Shown: one piece after another, positions 11,506-24,859 of the stretch
Layout: the number at the start of each line of letters is the position of its first letter
How positions within the stretch are numbered: position 1 is the first letter of the stretch
Made by a program: the position numbers and the translations under genes
Assembly (NCBI GenBank): GCA_029931535.1
Contig: JAQPZY010001659.1
Location: 4,842,001-4,906,000, forward strand
Origin: Margaritifera margaritifera
Taxonomy: Eukaryota; Mollusca; Bivalvia; Unionida; Margaritiferidae
Direction: 5' to 3'
Length of the DNA: 64,000 nt
Notes under the pieces: model-generated
Seen by the model: the letters and a program-made list of their open reading frames with translations, nothing else
What the model was told of the DNA's origin: nothing
Database searches by the model: none

Positions 11506-12589
11506 AGTAGTACCCTGCAAGGACAATGTACCATTTACCAACAACTCGCTTGGATAGATCAGCAGTCACTTAGAATTTCGCACACGATATAATCAGTCCA
11601 ATATATCTGTGAGTTTCTGGTGTGGTTTACCCAAGTAATTATGACTGCTGGATAAATCTAAATACAATATGTTTTTAAAACTATCTCATTTGCATATTTG
11701 CCCCCCCCCCCTTTTTTTTAGTTGTTAACATTCAAAATCGGTTTTTTGGTCGACACCCTTCTCCAGTCAACCTTATCAACTTTCTTAAGTTTCTCTGCAA
11801 GCACAACTGTCAGACTAGAGAATAATATTCAAGGAGCAGATAAGATGAATTATTTGAAGCAAACTATTATTTTCGATTTAGATCAGGTATTCTGTTTCAA
11901 AAACAGTTTTTTGAATAATACTTTCTGGTGACAAACACCTAAACTATGTATTCAGAGAAAGCAGTAAGGGAAAATGTATCATCAATAAAAATAGATTCCT
12001 GTTGGGTATCATTTCTTTTTGTATCATCATGCTGGATACACCCCATAGTCCAATTATTGTCAACCTTTCTCCTGAATAAATTGAACACAGCCAGTCCGTT
12101 ATTGTTGGGCACACTGTTCTGTTTTTATTGTGTGTCGGGTGTACCATTCTCCTACTAGAGTCAACCTTGCGTGTATGAAGCCAAGAAAGATAGTCCTATA
12201 AGGAAATACCCACCCTTTAACTTCCTGAAATAAAAAAATGCCCCAAAATACATTAATCAATCAAGCACCATCTGAAGTGGAAAAATGCTGATCTGGAAGA
12301 GAATGGTACAAGGAAAAAAAGGCAGTGCAAATGGTGGCAAATGAAGTTGTGGACTAAACTCTTGTGGTCAGGCACTTGGCTGACAGGAAAGTCTGTTAGT
12401 CCCTGGTGTTGGGCTATCCAATTTTTACAGCCCTGATAAATAAGTGATTGTATAACACTGTTCATCCCAAAGTCTTATTCCTTCTGTGAAACTTTTCTTA
12501 AATCTTAGTGGTAAATCTTTGTCTTAGTGAAGTATTAACCTGCATCAGACCTTAACGCAATTGTTTTTCATGTAAAAAATAAAAATAGC

Positions 12590-13080
12590 CATCATGGCAA
12601 TGGTTTATCCTGCCACTGACAACAGCTATTACAAATGTAAAATTAAGATAATTTTTGCAATTTTACATCCAGTCACCTTGACCTTTCAACAATGGATCAC
12701 AGACTCAATAGGAATATGCCCTCCTCAAACATAATGCAACAATGGTGTGTGTAAAGCTTTAAGAAAGTAGTCTCATCATGCCGAAGCCAAAATGACAATT
12801 TTGGCTGAAGTGACCTTGACCTTTCATCTCAGCCTCCAAATCTCTACCTACTGTGTGAAGTTTGATGATAATGTTGTCTAGGAAACTTGACTTGTCATGC
12901 AAAAGAAAATCAGTTTTAGCACCAACGACTTTGACCTTGACAAAATGAATCGCTTCTACCCATGGTTAAGCCATAAGGTTTGAGAAAAATGATCACAGCA
13001 AACTAAAAAAAAATTTTTTTTTTTTTTTGGGGGGGGGGGGGAGAGGGAGATAGCACACTGACCACAGACAGATATATGGG
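12590..13080 (+). repeat. TGACCTTGACCTTTC-type dispersed repeat
   Basis: Contains three CACCTTGACCTTTCA/GTGACCTTGACCTTTCA-like blocks about 140 bp apart, with GTGTGAAGTTTGATGATAAT-type linkers. A T/G homopolymer junction follows, then ACCACAGACAGATATATGGG and GGACAGACATAG. The layout (internal units then a GACAGAC tail) parallels 9655-10570. Confidence 0.6.
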
Positions 13081-14194
13081 TGGACAGACATAGATATCAC
13101 CATAGCGATAAAAAAAAAATTTAAAAAAAAAAATCAATTGTATCAAGTTGAAGCTAATAACAGAGCTGTGGATCACAATATTTAAGCGGTTTATTAGAAT
13201 TGCAGTTGAACCTGTCTAAAAGGATCATCGTTTTCAAGTTATAAATATTGGCTTTCAAGAGCAGATGGCCTTGACATAAAGCTAAACAGATCATACATTT
13301 TATGAATATATGAACTTCTGGAAATTGGCCTCTGTATAATGGTGGTTCTTATATACAGGTAACCACTATAGCATGTCTGAGAGCACTGTATAGCTACAAA
13401 TATGAAATCAGCACCATATAGCCAGTAATGTGCTGACATGCTATTAAGCCCAATATATACACACAACTACAAATATTAATGATTTTTTTTTTAAAATTTC
13501 ATTGTCTGATGTTCAGCAAATAAGCTTCTTGGTACACTGTTAAGATAGACTATCAAGCAAAACAGTCTGATTAAATCTATAATACATGTGTATCATGCAT
13601 TTTGCCAACTGACCTACATAACTGGGGTACCGTATACATTACTATTGTAGTTGCATCTCCTAAACTCTGCACACTATGGACATAGTGTTTATTATAAATA
13701 CTACTCTCATGTGTCAATAATTTTATTTATATACTACATTGTGGAATAATATGCTGGTTGCTGTGGTGTATTTAATGCCAGATTGATATCTTGAGTAGAG
13801 TGACAATTAGAGGTTAATATAGTGGGTGACACAACAACTTTTGTGTTGTTAGTATGCTGGCAATGTACTCAGTAGGATTGGTTAAGTGATATTGTATTTC
13901 TGACCTGCCCCTATGAAGCCAGTCTTTTTAACCTCCACATCTCTGGCATAAACATGCATTGCATACTTGTCATAGACAAGCAAAGCTAAGCTCATCAATT
14001 CATGACCCAAATAACAACTACTAATGTCAACAGATCTGTCTAATCCATTTAGTACCAAAACAACAGGCAGACAGGGTTCGTCACAAAAAGATACAAGGTG
14101 AACATTTAGAGTTGAAATCACAAACAATGAATTAAAATCTACACCTCTTTGCTACCTGTTGTCTAATGTCCCCCCCCCCCACACAAAAAAAAAA

Positions 14195-15530
14195 AACAAA
14201 GAGGCCCAAGAGTGACTGAGATTGCTCATCTTCCTAAAGCCAAGTGCAAGAGCAATTGGCCTGACGATCTCGATTAGAAGGATGCTTTTTGTTGAAATTT
14301 CTTCCACACTGACTGCATATGTTATGAAAACAATTGTTTCAAGCTTTCTCCAGTTTTTATACTGTCATCCATATTTGCTGGTAAATCAACATCACTGGTC
14401 AGATACTGAAAGGGCTCTATGCCAGGATACTTTCTGTCAGAGTTGGTAAAATTCTGTCAAGTGGTTTATTTTAGATGAAGTCTTCCCCTTAAGTAATGGT
14501 GACCATATTGGCATCATATCCATAAATATGAAAGACCTTCAAACTAGGATACTTTCTGTCAAATTTGGTAAAATTCTGTTAAGAGGATTTTTAAAAGTTA
14601 TTAAAAGTTGGGGGGGGGGGGGTCCAGTAGCAGCCACCATATACTAGTATGCAAATTGGCATCATTTGTGAAAACTTTAAAGCCCTTCATGTTTAAGTAC
14701 TTTCTGTCAAATTTGGTCAAATTCTGTTGTTTTTTTTTTTAAATATAGTAATGGAAGCAATATCTGACTGCAGGTCAGCATGTACAAATCTGAAAGGCAC
14801 TTATGCAAGAATGCTTTCCCACAAATTTAGTCGTATTATGTTGGATGTTTTTTTTTGTTGTTTTTTTTTGCTGTCAAATTTGATCCATTTCTGATGAGCA
14901 GTTTCTGAGTAGTCATTTAAAACATTTACATTTGTTATTTTTAGTAATGATGGCCATACCTGATGGCAGATTGGCAGCATATGTACAAATTTGAAAGCCA
15001 TCTATGCCACAATGCTTTCTGTCAAATCTGATCAAATTCTGTTTAGCTGTTTCTGTGCAGAAGTGATTTTTAGGTGTTTTGTTTAATAGCAGCAATATAT
15101 GACAGCAGAATGGCATTATGTGAACAAATTTGAAAGACCTTTATGTCAGGATGCTTTTTCTCAAAGTTAGTCAAATTCTGCCAAGTAGTTTTTGAGACTA
15201 GATTACTTAAGAGTGTTTTTTAAAAATGTTTTTAGCAATGGTGACCACATTTGATAATGGATTGGCATCATCTGCGTACAATTAAAAGCCATTCTGCTGA
15301 GCAGTTTTTGGGAAGAAGACATTTAAAGATTTTTCTATTTTTGATGGCCAATCTGCATTATTTAAACAGACCATAAAGAGCTTCATGCCAGGACATTTTC
15401 TGTCAAATTTGGTCAATTCTGTTAAGTGGTATTTGAGAAGTTGTTGTAAATACCAATCGAGAATGGACAATGCACAACAGACCGATGATGGACAAAGGAC
15501 CGTACCATACCCGATGGCCAAGTGACCTAA
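14195..15530 (+). mobile_element. Internally tandem dispersed element, long copy
   Basis: Starts with CAAAGAGGCCCAAGAGTGAC and GAGATTGCTCATCTTC, a 5' end also recognisable at 20330. About eight diverged units of roughly 140 bp follow, with the blocks GAAAGACCTTCATG, CAGGATGCTTTCTGTCAAAT, GGTCAAATTCTGTCAAG and GTTTTTGAGAAG. It ends at 15440-15530 with ATGGACAATGCACAACAGAC, GATGGACAAAGGACCGTACC and GTGACCTAAA. There is no open frame of note. Poly-G and poly-T runs interrupt it. Confidence 0.72.
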
Positions 15531-16799
15531 AAATTAATGGTGGCAAAATCAAACATCTGTTGGGACAAGTTGAAAATTTGCTGGGCAAGAAGATATTCCC
15601 CCACCCCCCGCTGAGCAATCCATGAAAGTCTTCATTCTGGTCAAGCACACCATTTGGAAGTTTTTCAGCCCTGAAATCGTGTCTTGGTGGTAGATCAGGG
15701 GTTCGGGTGGAATGTTTATTGCACCCCCCCCCCATTTTTCCAGTAAAAAATAGTAAGATTTTCAGTGAAAATAAAAGAAATATGTCATTATAAGCAGAAT
15801 GAACCATCTCCTCTTACAGGCTCATACAGGGGTTGCATGACAAAATGAAAGGACTTTTCCAGGCAGCTCAGCTATCCATTTTCAAGAGTAAAAAACAATA
15901 ACTAAAATTAGAACTGTAAAGTAAAGATTAAATGCCCATTGGATTGTCTACAACAATCTCAGTCTTCATGCATCTTTAGCCATTATCAAATACTGATAGC
16001 TAACAATAACCAACGGTGCAGGATTTGTAGTATTGAGTTCTTCTGAAGCACATTTACCTTTTTCACTTCTTGAACCTTTCTAATAAATGTTGTACACTTT
16101 GAAAGAATGAAAAATAATCAAAAATTTCTTTATACTATTTATAATTGAACTCATTATTGCTGTTTGACAAACTGCCTATTTCATGCAATCCAAGGATTTT
16201 TCAAGGCAAGAATCAAATGCAAGACTTTTTGGGGACCCCCCTCCCCACTCCTAGATCTGGCCCTGTATATTCAACCTTCAAGTATTGGGACAACCAATCT
16301 CACTACAAATTGTGTAATGACACTTGTTGTCTGACCATAATTATAATGCATGATTTTACACCTTACAAGTTTTTCTACAAAAATATGAATTAACATTTTA
16401 ATGTACACACTCTTATTTTTCTTGTTCAGGAAATTTTTCAATCTGCAAGTCAGGTTGTAAAATTAAAATTTTCAATCCATAAAGTTGAATTAGAAGAAAA
16501 AAACAATTAGACTAATCTGCAAACTTGGTTTTGAACTCTCAGCTTGTTTGATCAGATTACCCACATGATGGTTATACAGAGTAGTTACAATATTCTTCAT
16601 TATCCGTGTGAAAAATAACCATTTTCATAACTTGTTTAAATGAATTAAATTTACTCACATAAAGTGAGGGCTCCTCAGAATCAGGTGTCTCATTTGTGAA
16701 TGGGGTTACAACGTACATGTAGCTTTCTTCTTATGCAGGAAAAACAGGTGCTTTAGGAAGACTGACTTTCACATACTTTAACACAGCACCATAACATAA

Positions 16800-16985
16800 A
16801 ATGTCATTGTTGATGATGATGTCATCACTGCCTGAAAACTGATGCCAATGTCAATGATCATGCTGCCATCACTGCCTAAAAACTGATGCCAACGTCATTG
16901 ATGATGGTGCCATCACTGCCTAAAAACTGATGCCAATGTCATTGATGATGCTGCCATCACTGCCTAAAAACTGATGCCAATGTCT
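16800..16985. repeat. Minisatellite, 44-bp unit, about 4 copies
   Basis: The unit is CATCACTGCCTAAAAACTGA then TGCCAATGTCATTGATGATG then CTGC. Copies begin at 16823, 16867, 16911 and 16955, exactly 44 bp apart. The first copy is the most diverged. Confidence 0.92.
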
Positions 16986-17020
16986 CACCATTACCAGACG
17001 AGACGATAAATGCCCACCAA

Positions 17021-17750
17021 TAATAATAATAATAATAATGAAAACTTAGTACAGTGCTTAATCTTTAGAAACTCTAAAAGCTTTACAATATTAATTAACA
17101 CATAAGGACATATATATAGACAAGATTGCAAAAAAACAAACACCATGAAATTACAAAAAAACAACATGCTGAAAATAATTAAGCTAAGGAAACATTGCTA
17201 AGTCTTAAATCTGTTCTTTCAGTTGAAATACGTGAGTTTTAAGAGCACTCTTGAATGAGATCACTGTGTCTTTGTGTCTAAGTTCAATAGGCAATTCATA
17301 CCAGGTAGCTGGACCCTGGTATGCAAAAGAACGTTGTCCATAGGAATTCGTTTTGATAGTGGGAATAATGAGAATACGAGTGTCGAAAGAGGAGCTTAAG
17401 TATCTAGCCGGGGTGTACACGTGGGTGAAGTCAGATTGGGATTTTGGACTGGAGGCAGTCAATGAACTGTAGCATAGCGAACAGGTTTCGGGTTTGATTC
17501 TGGAGCAAACAGGTAACTAGTGGAGGGTACATAGCAGGGGAGAGGAGTGCTCAGTTCTTGGTACTCCAAGGATGATCCGAGCAGCTGCGTTTTGAACTTT
17601 TTGAAGTTTCTGTAGGAGATACTGAGATGAACCAGATAAAAGTGAATTACAACAGTCCACTCCTGCGAGTACTAAGGAACACACAAGTGTTTTTGTGGCA
17701 TCAACTGAAAGAAAATTCCACTCCACAGCTACCAATAACTTGACTAGTAA
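17021..17750 (-). pseudogene. L2/CR1-type LINE 3' end (reverse transcriptase relic)
   Basis: On the minus strand, 17735-17517 encodes AKTLVCSLVLAGVDCCNSLL-like sequence (here TKTLVCSLVLAGVDCCNSLL) and LQKLQKVQNAAARIILG, which is the thumb-side signature of L2/CR1/Jockey-clade reverse transcriptases. Then 17462-17205 encodes the usual C-terminal end YGQRSFAYQGPATWYELPIE and FKSALKTHVF. Stops separate the two pieces. A 3' UTR with TTGTAAAGCTTTTAGAG and a (TTA)n tail at 17022-17039 follows, the expected end for this clade. The copy is truncated at its 5' end and inactive. Confidence 0.88.
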
Positions 17751-18009
17751 GGCAGTTCAACATTAACAAGATTAAGGTATGCCAGTTAGAAATTATCTGT
17801 TAAACATTCCTACAAACTCTGGTTGAGGCATCTTGGGCAAATTTTGGATGACAAATATGAAAGAAGGCATTTTTCTGAAGCGCTGTATACACTGCACAAA
17901 TATATCGAGATTTTCTGGTACACAATGAATATTCAGAAGGAATGTAAAGTTTCTCCACTTTCATGTACATGATCCTGCACTTGTTAGTTAAAGAAATATA
18001 AACAACTAG

Positions 18010-18412
18010 ATGCTGCAGCTAAACACAGATTAAAACTATACATTTTAGTTGAACACAGAATAAAACTACATATTTTAGCTGAACACAGAATAAAACTACA
18101 TATTTTAGTTGAACACAGAATAAAACTACATATTTTAGCTGAACACAGAATAAAACTACATATTTTAGCTGAACACAGAATAAAACTACATATTTTAGTT
18201 GAAAACAGAATAAAACTACATATTTCAGCTGATCACAGAAAAAAACTACACATTTTAGTTGAACACAGAATAAAACTACATAGTTTAGCTAAACACAAAA
18301 TAAAACTACATATTTTAGTTGAACACAGAATAAAACTACATACTTTAGTTGAACACAGAATAAAACTACATACTTTAGTTGAACACAGAATAAAACTACA
18401 TATTTTAACTAT
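18010..18412. repeat. Minisatellite, 30-bp unit, about 13 copies
   Basis: The unit TTTTAGTTGAACACAGAATA + AAACTACATA repeats every 30 bp. Variants alternate between TAGTTGAACAC and TAGCTGAACAC. The edges are more diverged than the middle. There are no spacers between units, so it is not a CRISPR array. Confidence 0.95.
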
Positions 18413-19376
18413 CCCGATTATTCATTTCACCCCTAGTATTGGCTACTCTTGAGTGTACTATAGGATGAAGTGACGTCACAGGACTTGTAAATTTTGCTTT
18501 TGACTCACTGGTCCAGGATCAGTAGGACCCTTCGCTGCCCAGGTCCTCATAAACCAAGGACCAGTCCAACAGCCAAATCTGACACTGAATATTTACTACA
18601 CTGCATTAACAATAATGAAAGACAGGAAAATAATAACAAAATTAATACAACCTGAAAATTCAGACAACTACTTTGTATTGGTGCCTTCAGGGAGCAAACT
18701 ATGGATTAAGGAAATATGTACAGCCACGACTGTTGATGTAATTTTGTCCCAAATTTAGACCATTCTTCTGCTGAATGTCACACATACTGGCAGGATCCAT
18801 ACCACAATATAGAGATATACAGGTGAAACTGCACATTCCAGTTATAAATTTAACATAAATGAGTAATTGTCACGCAGTTTAATGTCTCACAAAACTTGAA
18901 GTAAGCTACTTTTTGCAGTCATAATGGATTTTAACATGTATATTGATCTATTAATCGATTATTCAATTAATTGTGCCAGCCCTAATTGTCTCAGGCTTTA
19001 ATTAGGCCAAAACCTGGTACTAATTAAGATAAACATACACTGGTGTCCACAGCACAGAAAGCTATGAAATATCATGCAACAATAAAATTCTGACATCATG
19101 ATTAGTATGCATAGCTGGGTCCACCATACTGCCTAATTAATTAAAGTAAATGTTCAAGTTATCAGAATCAATGTATAATAAATAAATTATAACACGATAG
19201 TGAACACTAATCTGTAAATTGATTATAAAGAGTGCATTATGTCAGCTTTGAATGATGTTTTAAGAGATGGATCAGTTATTAAAGAAATGGCATTGTGTCC
19301 CTTATCATCTATTGATAGATGTCACAAAGGTGTTCAAGAATTTGCTTACTTGCAAATCATATACTGAATTTAGTCA

Positions 19377-19381
<5 letters not shown>

Positions 19382-19439
<58 letters not shown>
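19382..19439. repeat. (AT)n microsatellite
   Basis: About 29 uninterrupted AT dinucleotides. Confidence 0.97.
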
Positions 19440-19442
<3 letters not shown>

Positions 19443-19984
19443 CTGTATGAAGTACATGTTGTTATATAGAGGACTGTTCTAGAGTTGTAGCATATTGCAA
19501 ATTAAAAGGCTGATCTCCCTCTTTTAGCTCCAGGCAATTTTCTTACCTGTGCTTATTGTCAAGACTAGGTCATAAACAATGCTTTACATTAATAGGTTAC
19601 ATTTCTTCCACTATAAGAAAGAAAAAAAACCCCTGGGGCTCTAGTACATACATGTCACCTAATCCCCTGACCCTATGGTCACTATGTGCCCAGCCTTTAT
19701 TAATCATTAGTGTTGATGTGATTTAAGACCTTGGTCAGTGCACCAATTAGCCATGATATGTAGATTTAATACAGGTAAATAGAGTCATCAATCATTTACT
19801 AGCTGTAATCCTTACCTACTAGTAAACTGTTAAGCTCAGATATTTTCTGCAATTGGTATCAATGCTGCAAACAAAATTACCCATACAAAGTGTTGACTAT
19901 GGTCAGTCAATATACACGAATGCTAGGATGGGCAGGGTAACATGTTCCCCATCTATTCTTTGAAAAGCTTGGTAAGAAATGGAA

Positions 19985-20068
19985 TCAGTGTCCAGACCCT
20001 GATCTGCTGGCATATAATGCAATGATAGATCTGGCTCTATGCTGTTTTCAGTTATACATTAACAAATA
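19985..20068. mobile_element. Double-hairpin MITE, degraded fragment
   Basis: One hairpin survives: CAGACCCTGATCTGCTGGCA, ATAATGCAATG, then ATAGATCTGGCTCTATGCTG. The termini are not recognisable. Confidence 0.55.
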
Positions 20069-20324
20069 GGGTAAGCTAATTTAAATGGCCATCACTGATT
20101 CTGCTACTGTAAATATTTTGAAGAACCAAACACTGCAATGTTTTGATCACAGCTGTCACCTTTGATATTGTGCTATCTGTGCTCTCATTACAATTCTGTA
20201 TTTGCAAATATACATATACTTCACTCATATAAAACATCAATACTTCCCAAACACCTAAGTAACAGTTGTATACATATGTACATTCCCTCATGATTTTATC
20301 TATTAAGCATCTGTGCAAGTCACA

Positions 20325-20600
20325 AGAAAAACAAGAGTTCCAAGTGGGTCAGAGATCACTTATATGTGGCATCTATCTGTCCTTAAGACAAATGCAAGAG
20401 CAGTTGACCAAGAAATCTTGGTCACTAGGATGCATTCTTTTCAAATTTCTTCAATGCTGTTGATTGCACATGTTATGAAAACAACAGTATCTGATGACTC
20501 TGCATCATTTGTCCAACACTGAAAGGCCCCTATGCCAGGACACTTTGTGTCCAAGTTTGTAAAAACATAAAGTTGCATGGTCCAGACAGTCCTAGAAGTT
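20325..20600 (+). mobile_element. Internally tandem element, 5' fragment
   Basis: Begins ACAAGAGTTCCAAGTGGGTC and GAGATCACTTATATG, then GACAAATGCAAGAGCAGTTG, TTCAAATTTCTTCAATGCTG and CTATGCCAGGACACTTTGTG. These blocks follow the same order as the first 300 bp of the element at 14195. Confidence 0.65.
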
Positions 20601-20639
20601 TTTCTCCCATGACTTTTCAACAACTTTCCAAAGTTTTTC

Positions 20640-21060
20640 TGGAGTATTGAACTTTTTCCAAACAAGGAATATTAACAACAAAGTTCTTTATTAGTGAAAA
20701 GTACACAAGTACATCCCCTCAAAGTACTCCCCATGCACCTCAACACATTTTTCGCAGTCTGATTATCCAATTATTAAATGCCATTTTGTATTCACTTTTT
20801 GGTATGTTGTTTACACCAACTGCACTTCCAACCACCTACTGGTTTTCAAATGGTCTCCCCCTTAACAGGATTCAGCCAAAAATCACTTGGAGGTAACTCA
20901 GGGCTGTATTGAGGATGTGACAGGGTTTCAATACTGTGCTACTTCAGGAAGTCAGTGAAGACAGTGTATTTATGTGCTGCTGTGTTGTCATAGAGTAGAT
21001 GGATACCTCAGGTACTGGTGTGAGACGGGTGTTTTGGTAGTGTTCCACACTTTGGAGGCA
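20640..21060 (-). pseudogene. Mariner (DD34D) transposase C-terminal relic
   Basis: On the minus strand 21000-20880 encodes LLYDNTAAHKYTVFTDFLK, a stop, then HSIETLSHPQYSPELPPSD. This matches the mariner pattern LLHDNARPH...HPPYSPDLAPSD. The two Asp residues (YDN and PPSD) have exactly 34 positions between them, counting the stop. Upstream, QSVEHYQNTRLTPVPE resembles the QSMEW..SSPRPKK block but is fused to the LLYDN block by deletion. The Asp of the ETW block is missing. The end near 20680 (AGTACTTTGAGGGGATGTAC on minus) may be the usual C-terminal/3' end. The copy is inactive. Confidence 0.85.
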
Positions 21061-22835
21061 TACAAATATCTAGTGACCAAAGCAGAGATGCATGGATAAA
21101 GGAGTTTCCTTGGATTGAAACGTGTGAAAATTGATGTGCAAACTATTGTTTTGCATGCGGTACAAAGATGCACAAATGAAAAATCCATTTGCCATTGTGG
21201 GGAGTACAAATCTGCAAAAAAGCGCGTTTGACATACATTCAGATTGACCCGAATAATGGAGGCTGGTCAAGATACGAGTCAATTTAATAAAGAAAGTTTT
21301 GAAACAATCAGAACTGCAAAAACAGAGAAGGAAATAATTCATTTTATGAAGTAACTGAATCGACGAGTAATGACAAATATTTTTCTGTAATGGTTTATAT
21401 GGCACTACAATGTAATATGTGAATTTATATATATTTACTTTATATTTTATGTTACAACTTGTGTTGTTTGTGTATTAAACAAGACTCTTTGATGCTTTGT
21501 GTGTTTAATGATAAATGAAAATGAGTTTTAAGTGTTTTCTTTCTCCATGTTGTTCTCATGACTCTCAGGTTTGGACTCTCCATCTTCAAATTTTTACTCT
21601 TGAAAATATCAGCCCCAGAATCAATGACTCTTCTGTTTCAAATCCTAGGGTAAAGCCCAAGTTACATTTAAATTCCCTCCAACAGGGGGCAGACTCAACC
21701 AAAATGAATAGTTCTCTCACAGTGGTTAGGCTATTCTGATTTTATGATTTGTGTAAATAAATAAATAAATACTGTGGTTCATTATCCTCTAGCATTTAGA
21801 GTAGTAATAACTGGTTCAGGTTCCTTTATATTGGTAGTTACGGTAAATGTATATAAGTACATGTAGAAAGGTATGAATGACTAGTAGGAACAAAATTAAT
21901 TGAATGTTTCTTGCAAAGGTGAACAGTATAGATGCCTCAACGATTAGGTCACACATTAAGTGTTAAAGTTCACCTGATATATACATTTCAGGTGGGTGGA
22001 GTTACCAAATATAGCATGTCATGACATCATGTACTATGGTAATTTAACCCACATGAACATTTATTGCAATCCTGACTTTATTCTATTGGCATGTTAGCTT
22101 GACTTAATTAAAAGAAAAAGAAAAGAAAAAAAAAGGGGGGGGGGGTTACAGGAATTTGACAATAATATGGAAGTAAAAACGGGCATAAGTCACTTGTGTA
22201 ATGGTTAACTTCATATCTTGTGTTAGCTTCTGGATTTGTTAACAAAAATGTATGCTTTTCAAATTAAAATTGTACAATATGTAAATAGCTATGACCGATT
22301 GGCAGTGCATGATCCTAATTGATTGGTTATCTACCTGTTCAGTATCAAGTATAAACGCATTATACATGTCAATTAAGAAACAGAACATTCGAGTTACACG
22401 ATTGATATCAAATTTCCAGGTACTAGTATATCTGTGAATCTTGGGGTGAAATGAGATAAGCAGGTAAAAATCTTACCTGCTGAACCACATGTATCTAACG
22501 TTACTTCAATGATATTAATTCTTAAAAGGTTTGTCAAGAGGTTATCAATGTATCACATGATCATAAATAGCAGTGCTCTTCTCGCCTGTCTGTGGTTTTC
22601 TTACATAACTGTAAATCAATCCTCGTACAGAGTGACAGAGGGAAATCCAATTGATTTCTAATTACACTGTACATGTACTTCGCTTATTCGACGGAGAGCG
22701 ACAGTCATGTGTTTATTTAAGAGGTCGATATCCTATTATTTTTTGACAGTACTCGTTTTGTAAGTTCATGACGTACACTTATTATTTGTGTAATCAGAAG
22801 TACCGGTAATCTACAAGTAATATGTTGTGTGTGTG

Positions 22836-22837
<2 letters not shown>

Positions 22838-22911
<74 letters not shown>
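22838..22911. repeat. (GA)n microsatellite with (GT)n flank
   Basis: About 37 GA dinucleotides, preceded by a short GT run at 22826-22836. Confidence 0.97.
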
Positions 22912-22915
<4 letters not shown>

Positions 22916-24059
22916 TGTTGGTTTAAGCCAGTTACAAACCACAGATAAAGACAGCAACACGCTATAAATTTACCTTTCTGTTCCGGTCTTCACTGATATT
23001 TGAATATCTGTTGCTAATTGACCTGCCAATTGAGTCCAATCCATAAGGAATTCAAAGAACTCTGCTCCCTATCTGCCTCTAAAGTCTCCTTTTTGAACGC
23101 TTTCCCTTTCTGTCTATCCTAACACTCTTTATCCTGCATGATATTATCTCTGACAATAACTAGATACATGCATGCACTAACTGGCTGTTTTATTATCGGA
23201 AGAACCAGTCATGCCTTGTGCGAGCTAGTGAGGTAGTTGGTCACATGATCAGATCAGACGGCCTACAGGCATTGTCTAAGGCTGGCAAAATGACTGACTG
23301 CTCTGTACTCGTGTCCTAATACTTTGTTATTGGGAACAAATTTGTCACTGACTGTGTATGTGGGACTGGAACACTAGTATATCTTCCCCCACTTGTATTG
23401 TGTTTACACCTTAGTTCCAAAGATATATGCCAATAGGGGTAACTGAGTTTATAGAAAATTTAAAATGCACAAGAATGGGGTGCTGAACTTGAAAGCACAG
23501 GGGTCAGAACAAAGAGCAACTCCCCATGGGGGAAAACTCTCAATAAAATGCAGCATACAGCACTTCCTTTTTGGTCAACATGGAAAGGCTATCAGTGACA
23601 ATATTTGTAATTAATTCTATCTTACCTGAATGGAAGCTTAAATTGTATTGTAAAGATTCAATAAAACCACACAATTACCTGTCGGGTTAAAGATTTGGAA
23701 GCAGCAATCGTTTTCTTGTGCATTTAGTAGCATTATAAAACTAATTTTCCCAAAGTTGAAAGTGTAAACAAGTCCAATGTTAAAAGAAAATCTGTGCAAC
23801 AATGAGGAAATTAAAGTACACAAATGGCTAACTGAGATCCTGACTCGACAGCAAAGGCAGAATGTATATTTTTCTATAGTTGTTAATTCTTTCTGTATGT
23901 TTAGAAATTCTACTAACTACTGTAGTTAACTTTTAAACTGTTATTAAACACTGGGAAAATCTAAAATATTTGGTACAGACACCTTGGTCCATGAGAAAAA
24001 TTTAAAATCTGACAGTCGGACCATACTTACAAAAGTACCGATTTCAGATATGACACTTT

Positions 24060-24186
24060 TGACTCTTGGAATTGACTCTTGGAATAATGGTAACACTACA
24101 TGCCCCTACAACTGTCGTCTTAAACTTTTGACTCTTGGAATAATGGCAACACTACATGCCCCTACAACTGTCGTCTTAAACTTTTA
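24060..24186. repeat. Two-copy direct duplication, about 62 bp
   Basis: The segment GACTCTTGGAATAATGG(T/C)A..ACACTACATGCCCCTACAAC..TGTCGTCTTAAACTTTT occurs twice, almost identical. Confidence 0.85.
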
Positions 24187-24859
24187 AATTCTATCAAAGT
24201 ACTGAGAATAGACATGGCTTGTAAGGTTCAGGTAATACTACATTAAACAGGATCAAAGGGATGAACATAATTGGCCAGATATTGATAATAAGCATGTTCC
24301 ATTTTGATGATCAGCAAATAAATATCCCTCTAAATACATGCAATCTTAATTTATCAAAGTTTTTTTTTCTTCATTCTCTTTATCTCTTAACTGAGAATTA
24401 ATTTTAAAAAGTCGTACAATATTTTGAGAAAATACTTGAGCAATTCCCTTTCATGAGCATTTTCTATTGAAATGATTGTGTTGTTTGAAGTGCTACATAC
24501 AAACTATATTAAGGGATGCAACCACACTGATTCAACATTTCTGCCCATGATTATAATTTGAATTATGTCCCTTTACATATCTTGACTGGCCTTTTAAGCC
24601 TAAAGGCACGAAGAGCTAAACATGGACTGACTTATTATTAGAAACACAACTATTCTTAGTAACAGAGGGACATTATGCCATAGGCTTTGAGCGATCAAAT
24701 CCCTCTAAGCCAAAAATCAACACTTATTTGTCACAATATTATGTTACAAAGAATATGTTTCAGTTTCATATAAAAGATCTTTACCACCACAAAAAGATAA
24801 GCTCTAATTTTCTAACTTTCAAATAGATAAGAAGAAGCTGTGGTACTCCAGTACTGTAC

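Noticed and set aside
15403..15807. 134-codon minus-strand open frame
   Set aside because: Overlaps the end of a dispersed internally tandem element and low-complexity C/G runs; no recognisable domain.
18010..18412. CRISPR-like regular repeat
   Set aside because: Units are contiguous with no spacers and the genome is eukaryotic; this is a minisatellite.
18471..18478. Palindromic TGACGTCA (CREB-type site)
   Set aside because: A single 8-bp match in 64 kb; no promoter or conserved context is visible.
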